The notes beneath the pieces are model-generated. The model was given only the letters and a program-made list of their open reading frames with translations. It was not told where the DNA came from and ran no database searches. A program made the translations under genes and the position numbers. A stretch of 64,000 bases of DNA, taken from contig NZ_LTBA01000001.1 of NCBI RefSeq assembly GCF_001594005.1, positions 124,001-188,000 on the forward strand, read 5' to 3'. The stretch is from Clostridium tepidiprofundi DSM 19306. Its GTDB lineage: Bacteria; Bacillota; Clostridia; Clostridiales; Clostridiaceae. Below, in pieces: positions 55,734 to 64,000 of this stretch. Position 1 is the first letter of the stretch; every line of letters starts with the position of its first letter.

Positions 55734-56657
55734 CTAAAAGTTAAAAGGTTTTTGTTTAACTAATTCCTTATCAATTCGTAGTTGCAAAGAGAGTTGTTCA
55801 ATAGAATCAAACTTTTTCTCATCTCTTATTCTTTCTATAAAATATATTTTTACTTTTTCACCATATATCTCTTTGTTAAAATCTAAAACATTAGTTTCTA
55901 TACTTAAATTTTTACCATTAACTGTTGGATTAAAACCAATATTAGTTATGCTTTTATAGAAATTATTATTAATTTCTGTATTTGTATAATATACTCCATT
56001 AGCTGGAATAATATATTTATCATCGTAGTCTAAATTTATTGTCGGAAAACCTATGGTTCTTCCTATTTTTTTTCCTTCAATTACATTACCACTTAGCATA
56101 AAGTAGCGTCCAAGCAAAAGATTTGCTTCTTTAATATTTCCATCACTAATTAATCTTCTAATTCTTGAACTGCTTATTATATCGTCACCCAATTTTATTG
56201 GTGGTATAACTGTTAATTTAAAATTGAGTTTTTTACTTAATATACGAAGTAATTCAATATCACCTTCATTTTTATATCCAAACTTATAATTAAAACCAAC
56301 AACTAATCCTTTTACATTGTAATGGTATACAAGTTTATGAATAAATTCGCTTGGATACATCTTCATAAAATCTTCATTAAAATTAGCCAAGTTGAGAATA
56401 TCTATACCAGTATTATTTACTATTTCAATTTTTTCTTCATCATTTAATATAATTTTTGGCGTTTTGCTCTTATTTATAATACTTAATGGATGATTTTTAA
56501 AAGTAAAAATCATACTCTTACAACCCAATTTATTAGATAATTCATTGGTCTTATTTATTAATTCTAAATGACCTAAATGGAAACCATCAAAACTTCCTAA
56601 TGTTACATATGTACAAAATTCAAATTTTCTATTAAAATTATCTTCGAGTATCTTCAT
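55734..56657 (-). CDS. ribF: Bifunctional riboflavin kinase/FAD synthetase
   Basis: The 307-residue enzyme converts riboflavin to FMN and then FAD. The N-terminal nucleotidyltransferase domain has GSFDGFHLGHLELI and ISSSRIRRLI; the C-terminal kinase domain has GRTIGFPTINLDY and GVYYTNTEI. GAGGG precedes the ATG at 56657, and an upstream ATG at 56705 lies inside truB and is rejected. It follows truB by 10 bp. Confidence 0.95.
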   Translation of the reverse strand: MKILEDNFNRKFEFCTYVTLGSFDGFHLGHLELINKTNELSNKLGCKSMIFTFKNHPLSIINKSKTPKIILNDEEKIEIVNNTGIDILNLANFNEDFMKMYPSEFIHKLVYHYNVKGLVVGFNYKFGYKNEGDIELLRILSKKLNFKLTVIPPIKLGDDIISSSRIRRLISDGNIKEANLLLGRYFMLSGNVIEGKKIGRTIGFPTINLDYDDKYIIPANGVYYTNTEINNNFYKSITNIGFNPTVNGKNLSIETNVLDFNKEIYGEKVKIYFIERIRDEKKFDSIEQLSLQLRIDKELVKQKPFNF

Positions 56658-56667
56658 ATAAAACCCT

Positions 56668-57537
56668 CTATGAAAATTTCTTTTTGATTTTAAATCCATT
56701 AACATTTCTCATACCTATACCAATAAAAATGTTATCATGAGTGTATACTCTATACATAATATTTTCACAAATATCCTTTAGCAAAGCATTATCTTTTATA
56801 TTAACACCATTTAAAGCTAATCGAGTAAACTTACTATTAAGTTTTAATATAGGATATTCCATAAAAACATCTTCAATTTTAATCAAGTTCTGTTCAAGTA
56901 CATTTTTATTAATATCATCAATATTAACAGAATTTTCTTTTAAAAAATTACCAGTAGCAATTCTTTCTAAATTCCACATAGTAGCACCACATTGAAGTTT
57001 GTTCCCAATATCATAGCATAAACTCCTTATATAAGTTCCTTTAGAACACTTAACTTCAATTTCTAAATATGGCATATCAATATTTAGTATATCAATATTA
57101 TAAATAGTTATTTCCCTTGGTTCTCTTTCAATTTCTATACCTTTACGTGCAAGTTCATAAAGTTTTTTACCATTAACTTTTAGAGCAGAATACATTGGGG
57201 GTACTTGTCTGATTTCTCCAATAAATGAATTTACTACAGAGTATATTTCATCCACTTCAACATTAGGTACTATTTCATGCAATATCTTTCCTTCTCTATC
57301 ATAAGTATCAGTAACAATACCTAACCTAATTTCTGCTCTATAAATTTTATTTTTATTCATTAAGTGTTCAACTATTTTTGTAGCTTTACCAATACATACA
57401 GGAAGCACACCAGATGCTAAGGGATCTAGTGTCCCGGTATGACCAACTTTTTTTTCGCCAGAAATCTTTTTTATTTTCCTAACGACATCAAAAGATGTAA
57501 TACCAGCAGGCTTATATACATTAATTATTCCATTCAT
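56668..57537 (-). CDS. truB: tRNA pseudouridine-55 synthase TruB
   Basis: The 289-residue enzyme makes pseudouridine 55 in the T loop of tRNA. The opening GIINVYKPAGITSFDVVRKIKK and VGHTGTLDPLASGVLPVCIG with the catalytic Asp are characteristic; PPMYSALKVNGKKLYELAR and CSKGTYIRSL follow. The ATG overlaps the nrnA stop by four bases, so translation is coupled. Confidence 0.96.
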   Translation of the reverse strand: MNGIINVYKPAGITSFDVVRKIKKISGEKKVGHTGTLDPLASGVLPVCIGKATKIVEHLMNKNKIYRAEIRLGIVTDTYDREGKILHEIVPNVEVDEIYSVVNSFIGEIRQVPPMYSALKVNGKKLYELARKGIEIEREPREITIYNIDILNIDMPYLEIEVKCSKGTYIRSLCYDIGNKLQCGATMWNLERIATGNFLKENSVNIDDINKNVLEQNLIKIEDVFMEYPILKLNSKFTRLALNGVNIKDNALLKDICENIMYRVYTHDNIFIGIGMRNVNGFKIKKKFS

Positions 57538-58496
57538 TTTATCAACTCACTATTCAAAATTTCAATTAATTTTAATTTGATTTGTTCCATTGACATATCT
57601 GTTGAAAATCCTGCTGCTCTAGTGTGACCTCCGCCCCCAAAATATTCTGAAATCCTTCTCACATCAATTATATATTTAGAACGCAAACTAACCTTAGTGC
57701 CATTTTCGGTTTCTTTTATCAAAACTGTAACATCCGATGAATCTACTATTGTACCAAAAGAAATAACATCCCCAGAATTCTCATCTTCTAAATTCAATTC
57801 ATTAAGCATGTTTTTAGTCAAATACATAAAGCATGCTTTATTATTGCAGTGCATTTCCATAGTATCTATAACCTTACCATATAATTTCACCTTAGAAAAT
57901 GGTTTGTTTTCATATATTTTTTTATATATATCATTAAAATCTATTCCTTTACTTATAAGTTCTCCTGCAATGTTATGTGTTCGTATGGTTGTGCTAGGAT
58001 ACTTAAATGATCCTGTATCAGTAAGTATAGAAGTATATAAACACATTGCAATATTTTTATCAATATTAATATTTAACTCTTTCAATAAATCAAATATTAT
58101 TTCGCCAACTGCAGCGGCTTCAGTATCAACATAATTCAAATCACCATATTGATCATTTGATAGATGATGATCTATATTTATCAAAATATATTTACGACTA
58201 TCTAAGTCTAAATTTGCATTTATTCTTTCAACATTTCCACAGTCTAATACAATAACACAATCAGTATTATCTTTAACAGAATCACAAGCCGAAACTATTA
58301 AATTTGAATATGGAAGAAATGATAATGAACTAGGTAAATTTTCTTTAGACATTATATATACATTTTTATTCATCTGAATAAGACCTAATAATAAACCCAG
58401 TGTACTACCTAATGCATCACCATCAGGACTCACATGAAATGTTATTCCTATATTGTTGCTTTTTTGAATAACACTTAGAATATCATTATTCATCAT
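57534..58496 (-). CDS. nrnA: DHH-DHHA1 phosphoesterase NrnA (nanoRNase/pAp phosphatase)
   Basis: The 320-residue DHH phosphoesterase degrades very short RNAs and pAp in B. subtilis. Motifs: FHVSPDGDALGS, IVLDCGN, NIDHHLSNDQYG with DHH, DTGSFKYPST and C-terminal GGGGHTRAAGFS. It overlaps rbfA by 11 bases and truB by four. It completes the RNA-decay set with RNase Y and PNPase. Confidence 0.93.
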   Translation of the reverse strand: MMNNDILSVIQKSNNIGITFHVSPDGDALGSTLGLLLGLIQMNKNVYIMSKENLPSSLSFLPYSNLIVSACDSVKDNTDCVIVLDCGNVERINANLDLDSRKYILINIDHHLSNDQYGDLNYVDTEAAAVGEIIFDLLKELNINIDKNIAMCLYTSILTDTGSFKYPSTTIRTHNIAGELISKGIDFNDIYKKIYENKPFSKVKLYGKVIDTMEMHCNNKACFMYLTKNMLNELNLEDENSGDVISFGTIVDSSDVTVLIKETENGTKVSLRSKYIIDVRRISEYFGGGGHTRAAGFSTDMSMEQIKLKLIEILNSELIK

Positions 58497-58848
58497 TTTT
58501 TCCCTTCTCCTTTATTTCTTGTATAAGAGAATTAATATGCATTCCATATTCAAGTCCCGTATCCAATTCAATAATAATCTGAGGAATATGTCTTATCCTA
58601 ATAGAGTGACTTAACTCTGTTCTAATAAAGCCTGCAGAACTTTTTAAAGCATTTAAAGTATCTTCTTTTGATTTTTCATTTCCAAAAATACTTACATATA
58701 CTTTGGCATAACTTAAATCTCTTGTAACATTTACCCTTGTAACACTTACCAAACCCGACATTCTAGGATCTTTTATTTTATTCTGAATTATAACACTTAC
58801 ATTTTTCTTTATTTCTTCATTTAATCTTCCAGTTCTGTATTTAGTCAT
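58486..58848 (-). CDS. rbfA: Ribosome-binding factor A
   Basis: The 120-residue KH-type factor assists 30S subunit maturation. It begins KYRTGRLNEEIKKNVSVIIQNKIKDPRM and contains VTRVNVTRDLSYAKVYVS, both typical. AAGGAGAGAG precedes the ATG. It lies between infB and nrnA in the conserved order. Confidence 0.96.
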   Translation of the reverse strand: MTKYRTGRLNEEIKKNVSVIIQNKIKDPRMSGLVSVTRVNVTRDLSYAKVYVSIFGNEKSKEDTLNALKSSAGFIRTELSHSIRIRHIPQIIIELDTGLEYGMHINSLIQEIKEKGKNDE

Positions 58849-58864
58849 AAAACTCTCTCCTTAA

Positions 58865-60961
58865 CTATATGTTTTGAGGTTTTACTTCTTCTAAAACATA
58901 TGCTTCAATTATATCTCCTTCTTTGATATCATTAAACTTTTCAATACTTAAACCACATTCATATCCAGAAGCAACTTCTTTCACATCATCTTTAAATCTT
59001 TTAAGCGACGCAAAAGTTGATTCAAATATTACAATTCCATTTCTAAGAACTCTTGCATTTGAATTTCTTGTAATTTTGCCATCAATGACATAGCATCCTG
59101 CTATAGTTCCTATATTAGATATTTTGTATACTTGCCTAACTTCAGCTCTTCCTTGAATAACTTCTTTTATATCAGGATCAAGAAGTCCTAGCATTGCAGC
59201 CTTTATATCATCAAGTGCATTGTATATTACTCTATAAGTCTTAATATCAACTTCTTCTTTTTCAGCTATACCTATAGCATTACTATCAGGTCTTACATTA
59301 AAACCAATAATTATTGCATTTGAAGCTGCTGCTAAAATAACATCTGTTTCAGTAATAGCACCCACTCCACCATGAATAACTCTAACTTTAACATTATCTG
59401 TCGAAAGCTTTTCTAAAGATTGCGTTACAGCTTCAACTGATCCTTGAACATCTGCTTTTACAACAACATCTAATTCCTTTATTTTTCCTTCTTGAATTTG
59501 ACTATACAAATCTTCAAGCGAAACTTTATGGCTCTTTTTAAACTTTTCTTGTCTTATTTTTTCCAATCTAGCTTCAGCAGTATTTCTAGCTGTTTTTTCA
59601 TCTTTAACAACATGGAATCTATCCCCAGCTGATGGTACATCAGATAAACCTAGTATTTCAACAGGAACTGAAGGACCAGCAGATTTGATTTTTTGTCTCT
59701 TATCATTAAACATAGCTCTTATTCTACCATAAGTAGTACCAACAATAATTGAATCACCTACATGCAAAGTACCATTTTGAACTAGTATTGTTGCAACCGG
59801 TCCTCTTCCTTTATCCAATTTTGCTTCAATAACTGTTCCCTTAGCTTTCCTATCTGGGTTAGCTTTAAGCTCCATCATTTCAGCACTTAAAACTACCATT
59901 TCAAGTAGGTTATCTACCCCTTCCTCTGTATGCGCTGAAACAGGTACACATATAGTATCTCCACCCCAATCCTCAGGGATTAATTCATATTCTGTTAACT
60001 CTTGTTTAACTTTATCTATATTTGCTCCTACTTTATCTATTTTATTAATAGCAACAATAATAGGAACATTCGCAGCTTTACAGTGATTTATAGCTTCAAT
60101 AGTTTGGGGCATTATTCCATCATCTGCAGCAACTACCAAAATTACGATATCTGTAATTTGGGCACCTCTCGCTCTCATAGCTGTGAATGCTTCATGTCCT
60201 GGGGTATCCAAAAATGTGATCTTTTCATCATTCACAGTAACAGTATAAGCACCAATATGTTGAGTTATTCCTCCAGCTTCTGTTTCTGTTATTCGAGTCT
60301 TTTTAATAACATCTAATAAAGATGTTTTCCCATGGTCAACATGACCCATAACTGTTACAATTGGGGGCCTTTTTTCTTCATTTTCATCAACTATATCTTC
60401 TTCATTATATTCTATTTCAATATCTTCTTCTATTACTCCTGTATTCTCTTCTTTAAGTATAACTTCTATTCCAAATTTATTAGTAACTTTCTCAGCAATA
60501 TCAAAATCTATTTCTTGATTTATAGCCGCCATAACACCCAAAAGCATTAATTGTTTTATAACTTCTGATACAGGTTTATTGATTTTTTCTGCTAATTCTT
60601 TAACTGTAATAGTCTTTTCTATTTCTATAATATCACCATTTTCTTTATCACTGTTTGCTTTTTCTTCAAATTCTGTTTTATCTTTACCTGATTTAATTTG
60701 TTTGTTCTTTTTTTTCTTCATATTTTTATTTGCTTTTTCATTTTCCAAATTTTCATAATGCTCAACTATTTCCGATTTATCTTTTTCAGTTTTGTTTCCT
60801 TTGTCTTGAAATATCTCTTCTATAAGTTCAGCATCTTCTTCATCTATAGCACTCATATGATTCTTTACTTTAATGTCAAACTCTTTTTCTAATATTACAA
60901 TCAATTCTTTACTTGTAATTCCTAACTCTTTAGCCAATTCATATATTCTAATTTTAGCCAA
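58865..60961 (-). CDS. infB: Translation initiation factor IF-2
   Basis: This 698-residue GTPase brings fMet-tRNA to the 30S subunit. Two IF2_N domains (the first [19 protein letters not shown], the second [20 protein letters not shown]) flank a Lys/Glu-rich linker. The G domain has [17 protein letters not shown] and NKIDK, followed by domains II-IV. The start is TTG at 60961 behind GGGGGTGA. It starts one base after ylxQ ends. Confidence 0.96.
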   Translation of the reverse strand: MAKIRIYELAKELGITSKELIVILEKEFDIKVKNHMSAIDEEDAELIEEIFQDKGNKTEKDKSEIVEHYENLENEKANKNMKKKKNKQIKSGKDKTEFEEKANSDKENGDIIEIEKTITVKELAEKINKPVSEVIKQLMLLGVMAAINQEIDFDIAEKVTNKFGIEVILKEENTGVIEEDIEIEYNEEDIVDENEEKRPPIVTVMGHVDHGKTSLLDVIKKTRITETEAGGITQHIGAYTVTVNDEKITFLDTPGHEAFTAMRARGAQITDIVILVVAADDGIMPQTIEAINHCKAANVPIIVAINKIDKVGANIDKVKQELTEYELIPEDWGGDTICVPVSAHTEEGVDNLLEMVVLSAEMMELKANPDRKAKGTVIEAKLDKGRGPVATILVQNGTLHVGDSIIVGTTYGRIRAMFNDKRQKIKSAGPSVPVEILGLSDVPSAGDRFHVVKDEKTARNTAEARLEKIRQEKFKKSHKVSLEDLYSQIQEGKIKELDVVVKADVQGSVEAVTQSLEKLSTDNVKVRVIHGGVGAITETDVILAAASNAIIIGFNVRPDSNAIGIAEKEEVDIKTYRVIYNALDDIKAAMLGLLDPDIKEVIQGRAEVRQVYKISNIGTIAGCYVIDGKITRNSNARVLRNGIVIFESTFASLKRFKDDVKEVASGYECGLSIEKFNDIKEGDIIEAYVLEEVKPQNI

Positions 60962-60962
60962 A

Positions 60963-61292
60963 TTATTCACCCCCAAAATTAATATTAAGTTTTGTCTTTT
61001 TCCATAAATCTAGCAAATTATTGCTAAAGTTTCTGTCTTTTATGCATATAACTTTTACTCCATTACTGCCAAGATACAGATTCATATCATATTCTGATAT
61101 ACCTTCAATTAATTCAATATTATCTTTACAGTATCTTTCAATTTTCTTTTTAGAATTTGGAGAAAGCTCATTTGCAATCACAACCAAAAACGCATTTCCT
61201 TTTTTTATTGCTATTTCACAATTATTATAACCTTCAACAAGCATTCCTGCTTTTTTTGCGATAGCAAGAAATCTTAAAAATTTATCTTTCAT
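60963..61292 (-). CDS. ylxQ: L7Ae/L30e-like ribosome-associated protein YlxQ
   Basis: The 109-residue protein has the L7Ae fold: [36 protein letters not shown]. In B. subtilis the homologue binds K-turn RNA. GAAGGATGA suits the ATG at 61292; the ATG at 61304 overlaps it. It overlaps the end of rnpM by 11 bases. Confidence 0.88.
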   Translation of the reverse strand: MKDKFLRFLAIAKKAGMLVEGYNNCEIAIKKGNAFLVVIANELSPNSKKKIERYCKDNIELIEGISEYDMNLYLGSNGVKVICIKDRNFSNNLLDLWKKTKLNINFGGE

Positions 61293-61551
61293 TTTTGATA
61301 TCATCCTTCAATTTTTTATATAGATTTTCGTCTACTTTGATAGATAAGTTTCGTTCTAATCTTTTATTTTTGAGTGCTTTCTCCAAACAGTCTAGATCTC
61401 GGCATATATATGCACCTCTTCCAGGTTTTTTACCCGTACTATCTACTGAAACTTCACCATCTTTATTCTTAACTATTCTTATTAAACTTTTTTTAGGTTT
61501 CATTTCTCCACATCCAGTACACATTCTCTGAGGTATTTTCTTTTGCTTCAT
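61282..61551 (-). CDS. rnpM: RNase P modulator RnpM (YlxR)
   Basis: The 89-residue YlxR-type protein has the Cys pair CTGCGEMKPKKSLIRIV and GRGAYIC as in the family. YlxR has been reported to bind RNase P RNA and renamed RnpM; that role is transferred here. It sits between nusA and ylxQ in the usual order. Confidence 0.9.
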   Translation of the reverse strand: MKQKKIPQRMCTGCGEMKPKKSLIRIVKNKDGEVSVDSTGKKPGRGAYICRDLDCLEKALKNKRLERNLSIKVDENLYKKLKDDIKNER

Positions 61552-61566
61552 CTAAAGCGTCACCCC

Positions 61567-62688
61567 CTATAGAATATCAATTTCTTCAGTATTATCTAAC
61601 TCTTTGGTATCATCAATAATATCAACAGCTTCTTCTAATTTACTAACTTCTGATTTGCTTTTTATATCAATTTTCCATCCAGTCAATTTTGCTGCTAATC
61701 TTACATTTTGTCCTTCCCTACCTATTGCTAATGATAATTGACTATCATCTACAACAACTTTTGCACATTTATTATCTTCATCCACAATTGTCACGTCCAA
61801 TGCTTTCGCTGGACTTAATGAATTAGCAATAAATTCTCTAGGATCCTTACTCCATTTAATTATATCTATTTTTTCATTGTTAAGTTCATTAACTATGTTT
61901 TGAACTCGTGTACCCTTAGGACCAACACATGAACCCATTGGATCAACACTTTCATCATATGAAAACACTGCAACTTTGCTCCTAGAACCTGCTTCTCTAG
62001 ATATCGATTTTATCTCTACAACACCATTAAATATTTCCGGTACTTCAAGCTCAAATAATCTCTTTACTAAACCAGGATGTGTTCTAGAAACAATCACTTG
62101 AGGACCTTTTGTTGTTTTCTTTACTTCAACAACATATACCTTTATTCTTTGATTAAAACTATATGTTTCATGTGGTATTTGTTCACTTTGACCTAAGATA
62201 GCTTCTGTTTTACCTAAATTAATAAACACATTTCCTCTATCTTTTCTAATAACAGTTCCAGTTACAATATCGTATTCTTTTTCCAAAAATTCATTATAAA
62301 TAACATTTCTTTCTGCCTCTTTGATTCTTTGTATTACAACTTGTTTTGCTGACTGCGCAGCAACTCTACCAAATTCTTTTGGTGTAACTTTAATATCTAC
62401 AATGTCACCTATTTCATATCTTGCATCTATTTCTTTTGCATCATCAAGTGAAATTTCTGTAATCTTATCTTCAACTTCTTCTACAACATTTTTTCTAGAA
62501 TATACATCTATTTCACTGGTATCTCTATTGATCTTAACTATTACATTTTGACTATTGTGCGAAATCTTTGAATAATTTTTCTTATACGCTGATACTAATG
62601 CATCTTCAATAGCCGTGAAAAGCAAATCCTCACTAATTCCTTTATCTTTAACTATTTCTTTCAATGCCATGATAAATTCTTCATTCAT
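61567..62688 (-). CDS. nusA: Transcription termination/antitermination factor NusA
   Basis: The 373-residue protein has the RNA-polymerase-binding N-terminal domain, an S1 domain (VTGTVIRKDRGNVFINLG), and KH1/KH2 (CVGPKGTRVQNIV; AIGREGQNVRLAAKLTGW). It ends with an acidic tail and lacks the acidic repeats of E. coli, as expected in Firmicutes. GGGGAG precedes the ATG. Its operon leader carries two terminator-like hairpins. Confidence 0.96.
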   Translation of the reverse strand: MNEEFIMALKEIVKDKGISEDLLFTAIEDALVSAYKKNYSKISHNSQNVIVKINRDTSEIDVYSRKNVVEEVEDKITEISLDDAKEIDARYEIGDIVDIKVTPKEFGRVAAQSAKQVVIQRIKEAERNVIYNEFLEKEYDIVTGTVIRKDRGNVFINLGKTEAILGQSEQIPHETYSFNQRIKVYVVEVKKTTKGPQVIVSRTHPGLVKRLFELEVPEIFNGVVEIKSISREAGSRSKVAVFSYDESVDPMGSCVGPKGTRVQNIVNELNNEKIDIIKWSKDPREFIANSLSPAKALDVTIVDEDNKCAKVVVDDSQLSLAIGREGQNVRLAAKLTGWKIDIKSKSEVSKLEEAVDIIDDTKELDNTEEIDIL

Positions 62689-62689
62689 T

Positions 62690-63142
62690 TTAGTACTCCC
62701 CTTTTAAATTTATGCTTGAAATTTTAGTTCTTGGAACATCCATATCATTTCCTTCAAAATTAATTCTAACGGTATCATCAGAAAATCCAATTAAAATTCC
62801 TTCATATTTCTTCTTACCATTTAATAACTTATTGAGTTTTATATTAACATCGTAACCCATATACTTTTCTAGATGTTTATTATTGTATAATTCTCTTTCT
62901 ATACCAGGTGATGAAACTTCCAAGTAATATGAAAAGGTTATAGGATCCTCTTCGTCAAGTAAATTGCTAACTTGCTTACTTACTTTAACACAATCATCTA
63001 GTGAAATACCTTCTTGATTATCAATATACACTCTTAGGTAATTATCTCCATCTTCCTTTACCATCTCAACGTGATATAATTCGTATCCATTTTCATTAAC
63101 TACTGATTTTATTAGTTCTGTAATTTTATCAATATTATTCAT
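62690..63142 (-). CDS. rimP: Ribosome maturation factor RimP
   Basis: The 150-residue factor acts in 30S maturation. It has GYELYHVEMVKEDGDNYLRVYID, ISLDDCVKVSKQVSNLLDEEDPI and YYLEVSSPGIERELYN, typical of RimP, with an Sm-like C-terminus. GAAGGAGGGTGA lies upstream of the ATG. It is the first gene of the rimP-nusA-rnpM-ylxQ-infB-rbfA-nrnA-truB-ribF series. Confidence 0.95.
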   Translation of the reverse strand: MNNIDKITELIKSVVNENGYELYHVEMVKEDGDNYLRVYIDNQEGISLDDCVKVSKQVSNLLDEEDPITFSYYLEVSSPGIERELYNNKHLEKYMGYDVNIKLNKLLNGKKKYEGILIGFSDDTVRINFEGNDMDVPRTKISSINLKGEY

Positions 63143-63203
63143 GCTTCACCCTCCTTCTTTATTATTTTCTACCATACCTGAAATTATTATAAATACTAAA
63201 ATT

Positions 63204-63260
63204 AAAACGCAACCTATGCTGCGTTTTCGAAATAGAAAGAGCGGGCTAAAACCCACTCTT
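63204..63260 (-). terminator. Tandem terminator-like hairpins in the rimP-nusA leader
   Basis: On the minus strand AAGAGTGGG/CCCGCTCTT (63252-63260 with 63237-63245) is followed by TCTATTT, then AAAACGCA/TGCGTTTT (63220-63227 with 63204-63211) by TAATTTT. Both lie downstream of the promoter at 63301-63329 and before rimP. Confidence 0.7.
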
Positions 63261-63300
63261 ATAAGTCATAATTTCTATGCAATAATATCCACTAGTAGTT

Positions 63301-63329
63301 ATTGTATCATAGCTATATAAATAATTCAA
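63301..63329 (-). promoter_or_regulatory. Promoter of the rimP-nusA-infB operon
   Basis: TTGAAT (complement of 63324-63329), 17-bp spacer, TACAAT (complement of 63301-63306) with extended TGA. Confidence 0.75.
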
Positions 63330-63338
63330 GTGTTCAAA

Positions 63339-63366
63339 CTTTAAATGTAAATATTTACATTTAAAG
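63339..63366. repeat. 28-bp perfect palindrome at the polC stop
   Basis: The sequence from 63339 to 63366 equals its own reverse complement, with centre TAAATATTTA. It overlaps the polC stop codon (63361-63363). Confidence 0.9.
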
Positions 63367-64000
63367 AAAAGAAAGTTGATTTGTTTCAGGTAATCCATAT
63401 AAACATCCATGTTTATCAAGGCTTTCAATGACCGTTTTAGGTACTTTTGCTCTGTTTCTTAAATCTTCTTTAGAAAGAAATTCACCTGATGTTCTAGCAG
63501 CAACAATACTTTTTGCCGCATTTTCCCCAACACCTTCTAATGCAGATAATGGTAATCGTATACCTTCTTTTTCTATTTTAAAATGATTAGCATGAGATTT
63601 ATACAAATCTGCTTTCAAAAATTTAATACCTCTTAAAAACATTTCATGACAAATCTCTAATGTTGTAATCAATCCCTTTTCTTTATTTGTAATTGAATTT
63701 CCTGCTTGATTTAGCTCTTTCAATTTTGCCATGACTGCCTCATCACCTTTTGCAATTAAATCTCCGTCAAATTCATCAGCTCTTACTGTAAAATATACTG
63801 AATAATATGCTTCAGGATAATATACTTTAAAGTAAGCTATTCTAATTGCCATCATAACATATGCTACAGCATGACCTTTAGGAAACATATATTTTATTTT
63901 TTTACATGATTCAATATACCAATCAGGTACATTATGCTCACGCATTAAATTTTCCTGTTCTTCTGTTAATCCTTTTCCTTTTCTAACCTTCTCCATAATG
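63361..64000 (-). CDS. polC: DNA polymerase III PolC, C-terminal part
   Basis: About 213 residues of the C-terminus, running off the right edge of the window. [41 protein letters not shown] and [10 protein letters not shown] are typical of the Gram-positive replicative polymerase PolC. The upstream part (exonuclease and palm) is outside. It precedes rimP, the usual clostridial order. Confidence 0.95.
   Translation of the reverse strand, partial: IMEKVRKGKGLTEEQENLMREHNVPDWYIESCKKIKYMFPKGHAVAYVMMAIRIAYFKVYYPEAYYSVYFTVRADEFDGDLIAKGDEAVMAKLKELNQAGNSITNKEKGLITTLEICHEMFLRGIKFLKADLYKSHANHFKIEKEGIRLPLSALEGVGENAAKSIVAARTSGEFLSKEDLRNRAKVPKTVIESLDKHGCLYGLPETNQLSFL

Overview
The window is AT-rich DNA from a low-GC, endospore-forming Firmicute, most likely an anaerobic, amino-acid-fermenting member of the Clostridia (inference). 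Pointers are SpoVS, a CotS-like coat kinase, SpoIIIE, YmxH and TepA; the fused IspH-S1 gene known from clostridia; an NADP-type glutamate dehydrogenase with three class I aminotransferases and a crotonase; and typical Firmicute gene orders (miaB-mutS-mutL-miaA-hfq-lexA; polC-rimP-nusA-rnpM-ylxQ-infB-rbfA-nrnA-truB-ribF-rpsO-pnp). I saw no rRNA, tRNA, CRISPR array, prophage or intact insertion sequence. A Sedimentibacter/Tissierella-like affiliation is only a guess.

Layout. 0-10 kb (+): rluB, mnmM, an RpiR-type regulator, gdhA, a flavoprotein, aroH, cmk, the ispH-S1 fusion, a CotS-like coat protein and a GNAT. 10-13 kb (-): two PLP aminotransferases with an unannotated 53-residue ORF between them. 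13-22 kb (+): miaB-mutS-mutL-miaA-hfq and a YnbB-type PLP enzyme. 22-29 kb: lexA divergent from a Cys-rich protein, a tyrosine recombinase behind a large perfect inverted repeat, purB, small and unknown genes, a second four-domain S1 protein and a crotonase. 29-36 kb (-): citD-citE-citF-citX downstream of icd and acn. 36-42 kb: a ribbon-helix-helix/coiled-coil protein, a second tyrosine recombinase, an aminotransferase, a GNAT, a long gene-less structured block and spoVS. 42-64 kb (-): rny, recA, pgsA, rimO, ftsK/spoIIIE, tepA, dapG, ymxH, an M16 peptidase, pnp, rpsO, ribF, truB, nrnA, rbfA, infB, ylxQ, rnpM, nusA, rimP and the 3' end of polC.

How the genes work together. Aconitase, isocitrate dehydrogenase and citrate lyase lie in one direction. 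With glutamate dehydrogenase they could connect glutamate/2-oxoglutarate to citrate and then to acetate plus oxaloacetate. No citrate synthase, citrate lyase ligase or citrate carrier is present. LexA, RecA, MutS and MutL form the DNA-damage and repair component, with LexA boxes readable at lexA and recA. The right half is the conserved transcription, translation and RNA-decay block, and several of its operons start with structured leaders (rimP-nusA, rpsO, pnp).

Most notable: (1) the pnp leader, where a strong Shine-Dalgarno sequence lies about 110 nt from the start codon and a predicted four-way junction would bring the two together; (2) a cluster of perfect palindromes around the ribbon-helix-helix gene and second recombinase; (3) a 23-bp perfect inverted repeat abutting the first recombinase; (4) a structured gene-less block with its own extended -10 promoter beside a two-copy repeat that looks like an IS200/IS605 right-end relic; (5) the acn-icd-citDEFX cluster.
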